A stretch of DNA of 64,000 nt from Sulfurimicrobium sp963741495 (GTDB lineage: Bacteria; Pseudomonadota; Gammaproteobacteria; Burkholderiales; Sulfuricellaceae). Under the pieces are notes generated by a model. The model was given only the letters and a program-made list of their open reading frames with translations. It did not search any database and was not told where the DNA came from. Below, one piece after another: positions 33,801-43,029 of this stretch. The stretch spans positions 124,001 to 188,000 of the forward strand of contig CAVUID010000007.1 of assembly GCA_963741495.1 (NCBI GenBank), given 5' to 3'. The position numbers and the translations under genes are program-made. The stretch's first letter is position 1. The number at the start of each line of letters is the position of its first letter.

Positions 33801-35513
33801 GGCGCCAAGCCCGGCGAGGGCGGCCAGCTACCCGGCCACAAGGTCTCGGAATACATCGCCCAGTTGCGCTTCTCGGTGCCCGGCGTGGGCCTGATTTCCC
33901 CGCCGCCGCACCACGACATCTATTCGATCGAGGATCTCGCACAACTGATCCACGATCTGAAAAATGCCAACCCCAGTGCCTCCATCTCGGTCAAGCTGGT
34001 CTCCGAGGTGGGCGTGGGCACGGTGGCTGCTGGCGTATCCAAAGCCAAGGCAGACCATATCGTAGTCTCCGGTTTCGACGGCGGCACCGGCGCATCGCCA
34101 CTGTCTTCCATCAAGCATGCCGGCACCTCGTGGGAACTCGGCCTGGCGGAGACCCAGCAGACTCTGGTGCTGAACCAGCTGCGCGGGCGCATTGCCCTGC
34201 AGGTGGACGGACAGATCAAAACCGGGCGCGACGTGCTGATCGGCGCCTTGCTGGGCGCGGACGAGTTCGGCTTCGCCACCGCGCCGCTGGTGGTGGAAGG
34301 CTGCATCATGATGCGCAAGTGCCACCTGAATACCTGCCCGGTGGGCGTGGCGACACAGGACCCGGTGCTGCGCAGGAAATTCACCGGCCAGCCCGAGCAT
34401 GTGGTGAACTATTTCTTCTTCGTTGCCGAGGAAGCACGCGAACTTATGGCGCAAATGGGTATCCGCAAGTTCGACGACCTGATTGGGCGCAGCGACCTGC
34501 TCGACATGAAACAGGGCATTGCTCACTGGAAAGCCAGGGGACTGGATTTTTCCAAGGTGTTCCATCAACCGGCCATGCCGGCAAGCGTGGCGCGCCTGCA
34601 TTCCGAAACCCAGGATCACGGACTGGACAAGGCGCTGGATCATCAGCTCATTGCACAGGCCTCTACAGCGCTGGAAACTAAAAAACCGGTGGTCATCAAC
34701 TGCGCTATCGGCAACGTCAACCGCACCGCCGGGACCATGCTCTCGCATGAAGTGGCGAAGCGCTATGGCCATGCGGGACTGCCAGACGATACCATCACAG
34801 TGAAGCTGACCGGCACCGCCGGGCAAAGCTTCGGCGCATTCCTCGCCCATGGCGTCACCTTCGAGCTGTCCGGAGAAGGCAACGACTATGTCGGCAAAGG
34901 TTTGTGCGGCGGACGCATCGTGGTGATGCCGCCCAAGGAATGCAAGATCGTGGCGGAAGATAACATCATCGTCGGCAACACCGTGCTCTACGGGGCGACC
35001 AGCGGCGAGTGCTATTTCCGCGGCGTGGCGGGCGAGCGCTTCGCTGTGCGTAACTCGGGCGCTGTCGCGGTAGTGGAAGGTTTGGGCGACCACGGTTGCG
35101 AATACATGACCGGCGGCATGGTGATCGTGCTGGGCCAGACCGGGCGTAATTTTGCCGCGGGCATGTCGGGCGGCGTGGCTTACGTGCTTGACGAGGACGG
35201 CAGCTTCGAACGCCGCTGCAACATGTCCATGGTGCAGCTGGAACCGGTCCCGGAAGAAGCGGCCCTTAGCGAAACAGGGGAAGTGGAGACGCATGGCCGG
35301 GTGCACTTCAATCACCTGGGCAAGGCCGACGAAGCAGCGCTGCGCGGAAAAATCGAAAAACACCTGCGCTACACCGGCAGCGCGCGCGCGAAGGAAATTC
35401 TGGACAACTGGGCCAGCTACCTGCCGAAATTCATCAAGGTCATGCCGACAGAATATCGCCGCGCCTTGCAGGAAATTGCAGTGCAGCAAGCCAAGGCAAA
35501 GGAGGTTGCATAA
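30831..35513 (+). CDS. gltB: Glutamate synthase, large subunit
   Basis: This 1560-aa NADPH-GOGAT alpha subunit makes two glutamates from glutamine and 2-oxoglutarate. The N-terminal glutaminase domain has its nucleophile Cys26 (DACGVGF) after a propeptide. The FMN-binding synthase domain and the cysteines for a 3Fe-4S cluster (MMRKCHLNTCPVGV) follow, and the C-terminal beta-helix (GALRTS-like repeats) closes the protein. Start at 30831 gives the usual propeptide length; a GTG four codons later is possible. It overlaps gltD by 1 bp (TAATG). The 196-bp gap to the divergent DUF971 gene should hold both promoters. Confidence 0.97.
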   Translation: MRNDVSHLSLPAQQGLYDPRQERDACGVGFVAHIKGKQSHSMVRQGLQILENLTHRGAVGADPLAGDGAGILIQIPDAFLRAACSTHGISLPGAGEYGVGMIFLPRDAAARTACERTISEKIAVEGQALLGWRDVPVDNASLGESVKAEEPVVRQVFIGRGASCPDGESFERKLFVIRKTAEHAVSKLPEALGRGFYIPSLSARTIVYKGMLLANQVGKYYLDLQNDSVVSALALVHQRFSTNTFPTWDLAHPFRMIAHNGEINTMRGNVNWMAARHAAMSSKLLGEDLEKLWPLIVDGQSDSACFDNALELLVAGGYSLPHAMMMLIPEAWAGNPLMDEERRAFYEYHAALMEPWDGPAAVAFTDGRQIGATLDRNGLRPARYLITDDDVVLMASEMGVLDIPQHKIVKKWRLQPGKMFLIDLVAGRIVDDAELKQQLATAKPYREWIEKSRYFLGDLPDASSSPALGETLLDAQQAFGYSQEDLKFILAPMAAAGEEATGSMGMDSALPVLSDKNRLLYDYFQQLFAQVTNPPIDPIREEIVMSLTSFIGPKPNLLGIDETDPPLRLEVHQPVLSNEDLAKLRDIDQLTQGRYKTRVLDITYPATQGAAGCEAAIAALCVAADAAVAEGYNVLILSDRAISQGRTAIPALLACAGVHHHLVREGLRTSAGLVVDTGSARETHHFALLAGYGAEAVCPWLAFETVESLAGALPTQLTGKEAGKRYIKAINKGLLKVMSKMGISTYQSYCGAQIFEAVGLNAGFVAQYFTGTATQIEGVGLLEIAEEAVRTHQSAFGSDPVLSNALEAGGEYAWRVRGEAHMWTPETISKLQHATRSNNAQTYKEYAKLINDQSTQLKTLRGLFEVKPAGAPVPLDEVEPAKEIVKRFVTGAMSLGSISTEAHSTLAIAMNRIGGKSNTGEGGEDAARFRTVQGGEKLSEIIGKGRIERDLVMQEGDSLRSRIKQVASGRFGVTAEYLSSADQIQIKMAQGAKPGEGGQLPGHKVSEYIAQLRFSVPGVGLISPPPHHDIYSIEDLAQLIHDLKNANPSASISVKLVSEVGVGTVAAGVSKAKADHIVVSGFDGGTGASPLSSIKHAGTSWELGLAETQQTLVLNQLRGRIALQVDGQIKTGRDVLIGALLGADEFGFATAPLVVEGCIMMRKCHLNTCPVGVATQDPVLRRKFTGQPEHVVNYFFFVAEEARELMAQMGIRKFDDLIGRSDLLDMKQGIAHWKARGLDFSKVFHQPAMPASVARLHSETQDHGLDKALDHQLIAQASTALETKKPVVINCAIGNVNRTAGTMLSHEVAKRYGHAGLPDDTITVKLTGTAGQSFGAFLAHGVTFELSGEGNDYVGKGLCGGRIVVMPPKECKIVAEDNIIVGNTVLYGATSGECYFRGVAGERFAVRNSGAVAVVEGLGDHGCEYMTGGMVIVLGQTGRNFAAGMSGGVAYVLDEDGSFERRCNMSMVQLEPVPEEAALSETGEVETHGRVHFNHLGKADEAALRGKIEKHLRYTGSARAKEILDNWASYLPKFIKVMPTEYRRALQEIAVQQAKAKEVA

Positions 35514-36949
35514 TGGGCAAGCCTACCGGATTCATGGAACTGAGCCGCCAGAACGAGGCGAGCCTTCCGGTCGCGGAGCGGGTGAAAGACTACCGCGAAT
35601 TCGTGCAACACCTGAGCGATGAGCAGGCCGCCATCCAGGGTGCCCGCTGCATGGACTGCGGCATTCCTTTCTGCACCACCGGTTGCCCCGTCAACAACAT
35701 CATTCCGGACTGGAATGACCTGGTTTACAAAGGCAACTGGGATGATTGGAGAAGAGCACTGGACGTGCTGCATTCCACCAACAACTTTCCCGAGTTCACC
35801 GGCCGTATCTGCCCCGCCCCCTGCGAGGCCGCATGCACGCTGAACATCAACAATGATGCGGTGGGCATCAAGTCCATCGAGCATGCGATCATCGATAAGG
35901 GATGGGAGCAGGGCTGGGTCGTGCCGCAACCCGCACAGAAGAAGACCGGCAAGAAAGTCGCCATCGTCGGCTCCGGCCCCGCCGGTCTGGCCTGCGCCCA
36001 GCAACTGGCGCGCGTCGGGCATGCCGTGGTGGTGCTCGAAAAGAACGACCGCATCGGCGGATTGCTGCGCTACGGCATCCCCGATTTCAAATTCGAGAAG
36101 TCGCACATCGACCGGCGCATCGAACAGATGCGTGCGGAAGGCGTGGAATTCCGCGTCAATCAGCAGGTCGGTGAGCAGGTGCCTACACAACAACTGAAGG
36201 ATGAGTTCGACGCCGTGGTTTTGGCCGGCGGCGCCGAACAGGCCCGTGATCTGCCGGCGCCCGGAAGGGATCTGGCAGGCGTGCATTTCGCCATGGAGTT
36301 TCTGCCGCAGCAAAACAAGGTGGTTGCCGGCGATACGCTGCCGCAACAGATCCTGGCTACCGGCAAGCATGTCGTAGTGATCGGCGGCGGCGATACCGGC
36401 TCTGACTGCGTGGGCACCTCCATCCGCCAGGGCGCGCTCTCGGTCACCCAGCTCGAAGTGATGCCACGCCCGGCCGAACAGGAAGACAAGGCGCTGACCT
36501 GGCCCAACTGGCCACTCAAGCTACGCACTTCCAGTTCGCAGGAAGAAGGTTGCGAACGTGACTGGTCGGTGACCACCAAGGCATTCCTCGGCGCCAATGG
36601 CAAGGTCGAAAAGCTGAGCTGCGTGCGCGTCGAGTGGAAGGCCGGCAAGATGATCGAAATGCCCGGCAGCGAATTTGAATTACAGGCCGACCTGGTGCTG
36701 CTGGCCATGGGCTTCGTCAGTCCGGTGCAAAAGCTGCTGGATGACTTCGGCGTGGAAAAGGATGGGCGCAACAATGCCAGGGCCACAACCGATGGTGCCG
36801 GCTGCTACCAGACATCGGTGGACAAGGTATTCGCCGCGGGCGACATGCGCCGCGGCCAGTCACTGATTGTGTGGGCCATCCGCGAAGGACGGCAGGCTGC
36901 GCGTGCTGTCGATGAATACCTGATGGGTATTTCCAATTTACCCCGTTAA
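35513..36949 (+). CDS. gltD: Glutamate synthase, small subunit
   Basis: This 478-aa beta subunit feeds NADPH electrons to GltB. The N-terminal Fe-S region (ARCMDCGIPFCTTGCPVNN), the FAD site (IVGSGPAGLACAQQLARVGH) and the NADPH site (VVIGGGDTGSDCVGTS) are intact, and it ends with the second FAD motif FAAGDMRRGQSL. Translationally coupled to gltB. Confidence 0.97.
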   Translation: MGKPTGFMELSRQNEASLPVAERVKDYREFVQHLSDEQAAIQGARCMDCGIPFCTTGCPVNNIIPDWNDLVYKGNWDDWRRALDVLHSTNNFPEFTGRICPAPCEAACTLNINNDAVGIKSIEHAIIDKGWEQGWVVPQPAQKKTGKKVAIVGSGPAGLACAQQLARVGHAVVVLEKNDRIGGLLRYGIPDFKFEKSHIDRRIEQMRAEGVEFRVNQQVGEQVPTQQLKDEFDAVVLAGGAEQARDLPAPGRDLAGVHFAMEFLPQQNKVVAGDTLPQQILATGKHVVVIGGGDTGSDCVGTSIRQGALSVTQLEVMPRPAEQEDKALTWPNWPLKLRTSSSQEEGCERDWSVTTKAFLGANGKVEKLSCVRVEWKAGKMIEMPGSEFELQADLVLLAMGFVSPVQKLLDDFGVEKDGRNNARATTDGAGCYQTSVDKVFAAGDMRRGQSLIVWAIREGRQAARAVDEYLMGISNLPR

Positions 36950-37003
36950 ATTTATCCCCATCGCCGCACTTGCAGGCGATGGATCCGGGAAAAGGGCTAT
37001 AGA

Positions 37004-38071
37004 ATGCACCGTAAACTGAAAAATGATACCTTCCTGCGCGCCCTGCTGCGCCAGCCCACCGAATACACCCCGGTCTGGATGATGCGTCAGGCCGGGCGCT
37101 ACCTGCCCGAGTACAACAAGACCCGTGAGCGTGCCGGCGATTTCATGTCGCTGTGCAAGAGCCCGGACCTGGCCACGGAAGTGACGCTGCAACCGCTGGC
37201 ACGCTTTCCGCTCGATGCCGCGATTCTTTTTTCAGATATTCTGACCATCCCCGATGCCATGGGGCTGGGGCTGTATTTTTCCCAGGGCGAAGGTCCCAAG
37301 TTCGAGCGCCCGTTGCGCGACGAGTGGGAAATCCGCGATCTCAGCGTACCCGATCCCAACGTCCACCTGCGCTATGTGATGGACGCCGTCAGCCAGATCC
37401 GCTCCGCGCTGGATGGCTCCGTTCCCCTGATCGGCTTCTCCGGCAGCCCGTGGACCCTGGCCTGCTACATGGTTGAGGGCGGCAGCAGCAGCGACTTCAC
37501 TTTGATCAAGACCATGCTCTACAGCCGCCCGGAACTGCTGCACCGCATCCTCGACATCAATGCCCAGGCAGTCACCAGCTATCTCAATGCCCAGATCGAA
37601 GCCGGCGCGCAAGCCGTCATGATTTTTGACTCATGGGGCGGAGCCTTGTCCCATGCGGCCTACCATGAGTTTTCCCTCGCCTACATGGAAAAAATCGTCA
37701 GCGGCCTGACGCGCGAAAAAGATGGCGTCAAGATTCCTGTCATTGTGTTCACCAAGGGCGGCGGTCTGTGGCTGGAAAGCATCGCCAGCATCGGTTGCGA
37801 TGCGGTAGGGCTGGACTGGCCTATCGATATCGGCGAGGCGCGCCGCCGCGTAGGCGACAAGGTCGCACTGCAGGGCAACATCGACCCAACCGTGCTGTTC
37901 TCCAATCCGGAAGTCATTCGCGCCGAAACGGGCAAAATTCTGGCTTCCTACGGCAAGGGTAATGGTCATGTCTTCAACCTCGGCCATGGCATTTCGCAGT
38001 TCACCCCACCCGAGAATGCGGCCGCGCTGGTTGAAGCGGTGCACGAGTTGAGCCGTCCATACCACAACTAG
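37004..38071 (+). CDS. hemE: Uroporphyrinogen III decarboxylase
   Basis: This 355-aa enzyme removes four acetate carboxyls in the haem pathway. The substrate-binding MMRQAGRYLPEYNKTR and the conserved Asp in ILFSDILTIPDAMG are present, as is FNLGHGISQFTPPENA near the C-terminus. It follows gltD by 54 bp; whether it has its own promoter is unclear. Confidence 0.97.
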   Translation: MHRKLKNDTFLRALLRQPTEYTPVWMMRQAGRYLPEYNKTRERAGDFMSLCKSPDLATEVTLQPLARFPLDAAILFSDILTIPDAMGLGLYFSQGEGPKFERPLRDEWEIRDLSVPDPNVHLRYVMDAVSQIRSALDGSVPLIGFSGSPWTLACYMVEGGSSSDFTLIKTMLYSRPELLHRILDINAQAVTSYLNAQIEAGAQAVMIFDSWGGALSHAAYHEFSLAYMEKIVSGLTREKDGVKIPVIVFTKGGGLWLESIASIGCDAVGLDWPIDIGEARRRVGDKVALQGNIDPTVLFSNPEVIRAETGKILASYGKGNGHVFNLGHGISQFTPPENAAALVEAVHELSRPYHN

Positions 38072-38383
38072 GCTTGTTCAGGGCTGTATTTCTTCTGATT
38101 TATGCACAGCCCTAAATAAGTTCCCTGCGTCAATAGGATAATCCACTAATTATTGGCGATTTGTTGTAACCATTTGTTATATATCATCTTATAACAACAG
38201 CCCATGGACTGCGCAAAAGTAAAAAGTCCTTTTCTACCAAGCAATTATTCCACTTGGCAGCGCATTACCCACAGACTTATCCACAGATTCTGTGGGTAAT
38301 AAAAAAAGCGCCTTCACTACAGCAAGTTACTACCGGATTAGTAGATTCGACTTGAAATGTTTACGCCAAACCAGGGTCTTTAG
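38072..38383. promoter_or_regulatory. AT-rich hemE-priA gap with DnaA-box-like sites
   Basis: In this 312-bp gap the sequence holds a hairpin at 38084-38113 (AGGGCTGT/ACAGCCCT), an 8-bp inverted repeat TTGTTATA/TATAACAA at 38174-38197, an exact DnaA box TTATCCACA at 38277-38285, and two near boxes TTACCCACA at 38265-38273 and, inverted, TGTGGGTAA at 38290-38298. The three boxes form one symmetrical cluster, also a 12-bp inverted repeat. No ORF. A run of A follows the palindrome, so it is not a plus-strand terminator. It probably contains the priA promoter. Confidence 0.55.
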
Positions 38384-40579
38384 ATGACCCAAATACTCAA
38401 AATTGCGCTGGATGTTCCTCTCGACACCCTGTTTGACTACCGGGCGGATGGAATAAGCGCGGAGGATGTGGGTCGGCGCGTGCTGGTGTCCTTCGGGCGC
38501 AGGAAAATGGTGGGGATGATTATTGCCCTCGCCAGTCATTCGGATTATCCCACCACACAAATCAAGCCGGTATTGAAAGTCTTCCGGGATACACCGGCAC
38601 TCTCGGCGGACATCCTCAAGCTGTTGCAGTTTTGTGCCGACTATTACCATCACCCGCTGGGTGAAGTAATTTTCACGGCCCTGCCGCAACGACTCCGTTC
38701 CGACCAGACTGCCGCACTACCCTGCCAGATCAGCTACGCATTGAGCGAAGCCGCGCCACAGCCTGACGAACTGCCTCCGCGCGCAATCGTAAAGCGCAAA
38801 CTGCTGGCTCAACTGGCCCTGGCCCCGGCCACTGAACGCGAAACCCTGCTTGCCCTCTCGCCCAGCGCAGGCAAGCATCTCAAGGAAATGCTTGCATCGG
38901 GCTGGATTGCTCAACAGCAGGAAGTTCGCGCCAGGCACTGGACACCAGCCGCATCATGCGTCCCCCAGGAATTGCCCGTGCTCAACCCGGAACAGGCTGC
39001 GGTGGTTGATCAAATGGCGTCTGCACCAGCAGGATTTTCAGCCTCGCTGCTGCTAGGCATCACCGGCAGCGGCAAAACGGAAGTCTATCTGCGCCTGACT
39101 GCAAAGCAGCTGGAGCAGGGCCGGCAGATACTGGTGCTGGTGCCGGAGATTAATCTCACGCCACAACTGGAAGCCCGTTTCCAGACCCGCTTTCCCGAAG
39201 TCCCGGTGGTCAGCCTGCACAGCAGTCTCAACGACAGCGAGCGCCTGCACCACTGGCTGCTGGCCCAGTCCGGGCAGGCTCGAATTGTTCTCGGCACAAG
39301 GCTGTCCATCTTTACCCCGTTGCCGGCGCTGGGCTTGATCATCGTGGACGAAGAACATGACAGCTCGTTCAAACAGCAGGACGGGCTGCGCTATAGCGCA
39401 CGCGATATGGCGGTAGCGCGCGCCAGCCAGGCCGGCATTCCCATCCTGCTAGGCTCCGCCACGCCGGCGCTGGAAAGCTACCATAATGCTCAGGCCGGAC
39501 GTTATCAATTGCTGCGCCTGACCCAGCGCGCGGTTGAAGAAGCGCAACTACCCACCATTCGTTGCGTGGATATGCGGATAGAGAAACCACAGGATGGCCT
39601 GTCTTCCGTCCTGCTTCGGGCGCTGGCCGAGAACCTCGAACATGGCCGGCAGAGTCTGGTCTTCATCAACCGGCGCGGTTACGCCCCGGTGCTGATGTGC
39701 AACCAGTGCGGCTGGCTGGCACCCTGCCTGCGCTGCTCCAGCCGGCTGGTGGTGCACCTGCGCGAACGGCGCCTGCGCTGCCACCACTGTGGCCACGAAG
39801 AACGCATTCCACGCGCCTGCCCGGGTTGTGGCAATCCCGACCTGGCCCCCCTGGGCCAGGGGACGCAGCGCCTGGAAGAAGCCCTGGCACAACATTTTCC
39901 CGCCGCCCGTATCCTGCGCATCGATCGCGATAGCACACGGCGCAAGCACGCCCTGAAAGAAATGCTGCAGGAAGTACACGAGGAACGCGTGGACATTCTG
40001 GTTGGCACCCAGATCCTCGCCAAGGGCCATGACTTCAAGCGCCTCACTCTGGTTGGCGCGCTCAATGTGGATGGCGCGCTATACAGCGCCGATTTTCGCG
40101 CCGCAGAACGCCTTTTTGCCCAGCTGATGCAGGTCGCGGGCCGTGCGGGCCGCGCTGCCGAGCCGGGCACGGTGCTGATCCAGACCCAGTTCCCAGACCA
40201 CCCTCTGTTCGACGCCTTGCGCCATCAGGACTACGAGGCTTTCGCCAAAGACCAGCTGACCGAGCGCAAGCAGGCCGGCTTTCCTCCTTTTTGCCACCAG
40301 GCCCTGCTGCGCGCCGAGGCAACGCAACTGGAAACAGCGTTGGCATTCCTGCATCAGGCAAGAAAAATAGCCGCCTCATTCTCGTCAGCAGTCACCCTTT
40401 ATGACCCCGTGCCCGCCCCCATGGCCCGCCTTGCCGGGCGCGAGCGCGCCCAGTTACTGGTGCAGGCGGACGCCCGTCGCGACTTGCAGCACTTTCTGCA
40501 TGACTGGAATGAGGCGCTGATGGGCATCAAGGCGCGCCAGGTACGCTGGTCGCTGGATGTGGATCCGCTGGATTTCTAG
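38384..40579 (+). CDS. priA: Primosomal protein N' (PriA), replication restart helicase
   Basis: This 731-aa SF2 helicase reloads the replisome at stalled forks. The N-terminal 3'-DNA-binding domain leads to Walker A GITGSGKTEVYLRL, DEEH box (VDEEHDSSFKQQDGLRYSARD) and motif VI-like QVAGRAGRA. Eight zinc-binding cysteines occur in pairs (CNQCG, CLRC, CHHCG, CPGCG) around residues 440-490. It has an AT-rich, DnaA-box-bearing upstream region and is followed by argS with a 59-bp gap. Confidence 0.96.
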   Translation: MTQILKIALDVPLDTLFDYRADGISAEDVGRRVLVSFGRRKMVGMIIALASHSDYPTTQIKPVLKVFRDTPALSADILKLLQFCADYYHHPLGEVIFTALPQRLRSDQTAALPCQISYALSEAAPQPDELPPRAIVKRKLLAQLALAPATERETLLALSPSAGKHLKEMLASGWIAQQQEVRARHWTPAASCVPQELPVLNPEQAAVVDQMASAPAGFSASLLLGITGSGKTEVYLRLTAKQLEQGRQILVLVPEINLTPQLEARFQTRFPEVPVVSLHSSLNDSERLHHWLLAQSGQARIVLGTRLSIFTPLPALGLIIVDEEHDSSFKQQDGLRYSARDMAVARASQAGIPILLGSATPALESYHNAQAGRYQLLRLTQRAVEEAQLPTIRCVDMRIEKPQDGLSSVLLRALAENLEHGRQSLVFINRRGYAPVLMCNQCGWLAPCLRCSSRLVVHLRERRLRCHHCGHEERIPRACPGCGNPDLAPLGQGTQRLEEALAQHFPAARILRIDRDSTRRKHALKEMLQEVHEERVDILVGTQILAKGHDFKRLTLVGALNVDGALYSADFRAAERLFAQLMQVAGRAGRAAEPGTVLIQTQFPDHPLFDALRHQDYEAFAKDQLTERKQAGFPPFCHQALLRAEATQLETALAFLHQARKIAASFSSAVTLYDPVPAPMARLAGRERAQLLVQADARRDLQHFLHDWNEALMGIKARQVRWSLDVDPLDF

Positions 40580-40638
40580 CCGCTGCACGCAGAAAGCTTT
40601 AGAATATGCGGCTTTACCGCTTGTCTTGAGATATTGAC

Positions 40639-42399
40639 TTGAAACAGCATCTGACTGATTTATTTACCCGGGCACTGCATATTGCCGTCCCCGAGGCCAC
40701 CGAGGCCAACATCGTTCTTGAGCGCCCCAAGCAGGTGCAGCACGGCGATTATGCCTGCAACCTGGCAATGCAACTGGCGCGATCGCTTAAACGCAATCCG
40801 CGCGAAATCGCCAGTGCCCTGCTGGAAGCGCTGCCCGCCTCGCCCTGGGTCGAAAAAGCCGAAATCGCCGGCGCCGGATTCATCAATATTTATCTCAGCG
40901 CAGCATCCAAGCAGCGCGTTGTTGCCACTATCCTGCAGCAGGGTGCCGAATTTGGCCGCAGCCAGATGGGGAAAGGCAAGAAAACCCAGGTTGAATTCGT
41001 CTCCGCCAATCCGACCGGCCCGCTTCATGTCGGCCACGGCCGCGGTGCCGCCTTTGGCATGAGCCTTTCCAATGTGCTGGCGGCAGCAGGATTCTCTGTC
41101 CGGCGCGAGTACTATATCAACGACGCCGGGCGGCAAATGGATATTCTGGCGCTATCCACCTGGCTGCGTTACCTGGAATCAAACGGCATCAATGTACCCT
41201 TCCCCGCCAACGCCTATCAGGGCCAATATGTGCGCGACATGGCGGGTGAAATCAAGCGCCTGCATGGCGACCGCTATGTGCATCAGCCCTGGACCCTGCT
41301 GGAGGGCGTGCCGCCCCGCTCCACCGAGGAAGAGCTGAAACAGGACGAAAAATGGGCCAAGCAGCAAAATGAGGCGCATCTTGACGGCCTGATCGCCAAT
41401 GCCAAGAAACTGCTCTGCGACGACTATGCCTACATTCATGACTTCGTCCTCACCGAACAATTGGGCGACTGCCGCAACGATCTGATGGAGTTCGGCGTCA
41501 GCTTCGACACCTGGTTCTCTGAGAAATCGCTGTTCGACAGCGGCCTGGTGCAGCGTGCCATCGAAACCCTGAAAAAGAATGGTCACCTCTACCCGCAGGA
41601 CGGCGCGCTATGGTTCCGCTCCACGGCCTTTGGCGACGAAAAAGACCGCGTGGTGCAACGCGAGAATGGCCAGTACACCTATTTCGCCTCCGATATCGCC
41701 TACCACCTCAACAAATTCGAGCGCGGCTTCGACCATATCATCAACATCTGGGGGGCCGACCATCATGGCTACATCCCGCGCGTTAATGGCGCGCTGAAAG
41801 CGCTGGGGCTGGACGAATCACGACTGGAAGTGGCGCTGGTGCAATTTGCGGTGCTCTACCGCGGCGAGCAAAAGGTTTCCATGTCGACCCGCAGCGGCGA
41901 TTTCGTCACCTTGCGCGAACTGCGCCACGAAGTGGGCAACGACGCCTGCCGTTTCTTCTATGTGTTGCGCAAGAGCGACCAGCACCTGGATTTCGACCTC
42001 GAGCTTGCCAAATCGCAAAGCAACGACAACCCGGTCTATTACATCCAGTATGCCCATGCCCGCATCTGCAGCGTACTCAAACAGTGGGATGGCGATCTCA
42101 ACGACCTCGCCCAGGCCGATTTGGCACGCCTCGACCTTCCGCATGAACTGGCCCTGCTGCAGCGTTTGGAAGCCTATCCGGAAACACTGGAAAATGCGGC
42201 GCGGGAATTCGCACCGCACCAAATCGCTTACTATCTCAAGGACCTGGCTGGAGAATTGCACAGCTATTACAATGCCCAGCAATTCCTGGTTGAAGACGAA
42301 GCCGTCAAGCTGGCGCGCCTGGCCCTGATCACCGCCACGCGCGAAGTGCTTCGAAACGCCCTGACGCTACTCGGCGTGAGCAGTCCGGAGAAAATGTAG
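40639..42399 (+). CDS. argS: Arginyl-tRNA synthetase
   Basis: This 586-aa class I synthetase has the HIGH-type motif HVGHGRG (SANPTGPLHVGHGRG) and a KMSKS-like VSMSTRSG, plus a C-terminal DALR domain (YYIQYAHARICSV onward). It starts with TTG at 40639, since no ATG gives the conserved N-terminal opening MKQHLTDLFTRAL. The stop overlaps the next start by 1 bp (TAGTG). Confidence 0.96.
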   Translation: MKQHLTDLFTRALHIAVPEATEANIVLERPKQVQHGDYACNLAMQLARSLKRNPREIASALLEALPASPWVEKAEIAGAGFINIYLSAASKQRVVATILQQGAEFGRSQMGKGKKTQVEFVSANPTGPLHVGHGRGAAFGMSLSNVLAAAGFSVRREYYINDAGRQMDILALSTWLRYLESNGINVPFPANAYQGQYVRDMAGEIKRLHGDRYVHQPWTLLEGVPPRSTEEELKQDEKWAKQQNEAHLDGLIANAKKLLCDDYAYIHDFVLTEQLGDCRNDLMEFGVSFDTWFSEKSLFDSGLVQRAIETLKKNGHLYPQDGALWFRSTAFGDEKDRVVQRENGQYTYFASDIAYHLNKFERGFDHIINIWGADHHGYIPRVNGALKALGLDESRLEVALVQFAVLYRGEQKVSMSTRSGDFVTLRELRHEVGNDACRFFYVLRKSDQHLDFDLELAKSQSNDNPVYYIQYAHARICSVLKQWDGDLNDLAQADLARLDLPHELALLQRLEAYPETLENAAREFAPHQIAYYLKDLAGELHSYYNAQQFLVEDEAVKLARLALITATREVLRNALTLLGVSSPEKM

Positions 42400-42995
42400 T
42401 GAGCCGCGACTACAAATCGCCCCCCAGAGGGCAGGCAAAAAAATCAGGCAACCCGATGCTGGTAGGCATTGTCATCGGCACTTTCATCGGCCTTGCCATT
42501 GCACTGGCCGTGGCCGTTTTCATCAAGGGAAGTCCAAGTCCGTTCGTGGAGCGCAGCCAGCCCCAGACGGTGAATGGCAGTGAACAGCTTGCACCTGAGC
42601 CCGTGCCTTCAACGGAAACCCTTAACGAAAAGCCCAAGAATTCCGAAAAGCCGCGTTTTGATTTTTATACCATCCTGCCCGGCACCGAGGAACCCGCGAC
42701 TGAAAAAGACATCAAACAGCAGGATCCGGCGAGCGCTTCCAATGGTCAGTATTTTTTGCAGGCGGGGGCATTCCAGAATGAAGCCGATGCCGACAATCTC
42801 AAAGCCAAACTGGCTTTGATGGGTATCGAGGCCAGCATCCAGACTGCAACCGTGCCGGACAAGGGTGTATGGCACCGGGTTCGGGTTGGCCCCTACAACA
42901 ACGTGGAGAGCCTGAACAGGGTTCGCGATACGCTGAAAGAAAATGGAATCACAGCCAGCCTGGTTAAAGTGCATGACCAGGCAACGGCACGCTAG
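42399..42995 (+). CDS. SPOR-domain membrane protein (FtsN-like)
   Basis: This 198-aa protein has a short cytoplasmic tail, one membrane helix (LVGIVIGTFIGLAIALAVAVFI, about 21-42), a Pro/Glu-rich linker and a C-terminal SPOR domain from YFLQAGAFQNEADADNLKAK. That is the layout of FtsN/DedD septal proteins that bind denuded glycans. GTG start. It is fixed between argS and dsbA in many betaproteobacteria. Confidence 0.9.
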   Translation: MSRDYKSPPRGQAKKSGNPMLVGIVIGTFIGLAIALAVAVFIKGSPSPFVERSQPQTVNGSEQLAPEPVPSTETLNEKPKNSEKPRFDFYTILPGTEEPATEKDIKQQDPASASNGQYFLQAGAFQNEADADNLKAKLALMGIEASIQTATVPDKGVWHRVRVGPYNNVESLNRVRDTLKENGITASLVKVHDQATAR

Positions 42996-43029
42996 TTATT
43001 CACGCTTTTAAAACTTCAGGAGAATTTTG

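Noticed and set aside
33828..35489. 553-codon minus-strand frame opposite gltB
   Set aside because: Shadow frame created by codon bias; no homology-like motifs.
38261..38305. 12-bp inverted repeat after hemE read as a terminator
   Set aside because: It is followed by a run of A, not T, on the plus strand, and the reverse orientation has no upstream minus-strand gene to end. DnaA-box reading fits better.
38072..38383. Main chromosomal origin at hemE-priA
   Set aside because: Too few boxes and no dnaA, gyrB or parAB nearby; the atp-glm order points to an origin beyond the right edge.
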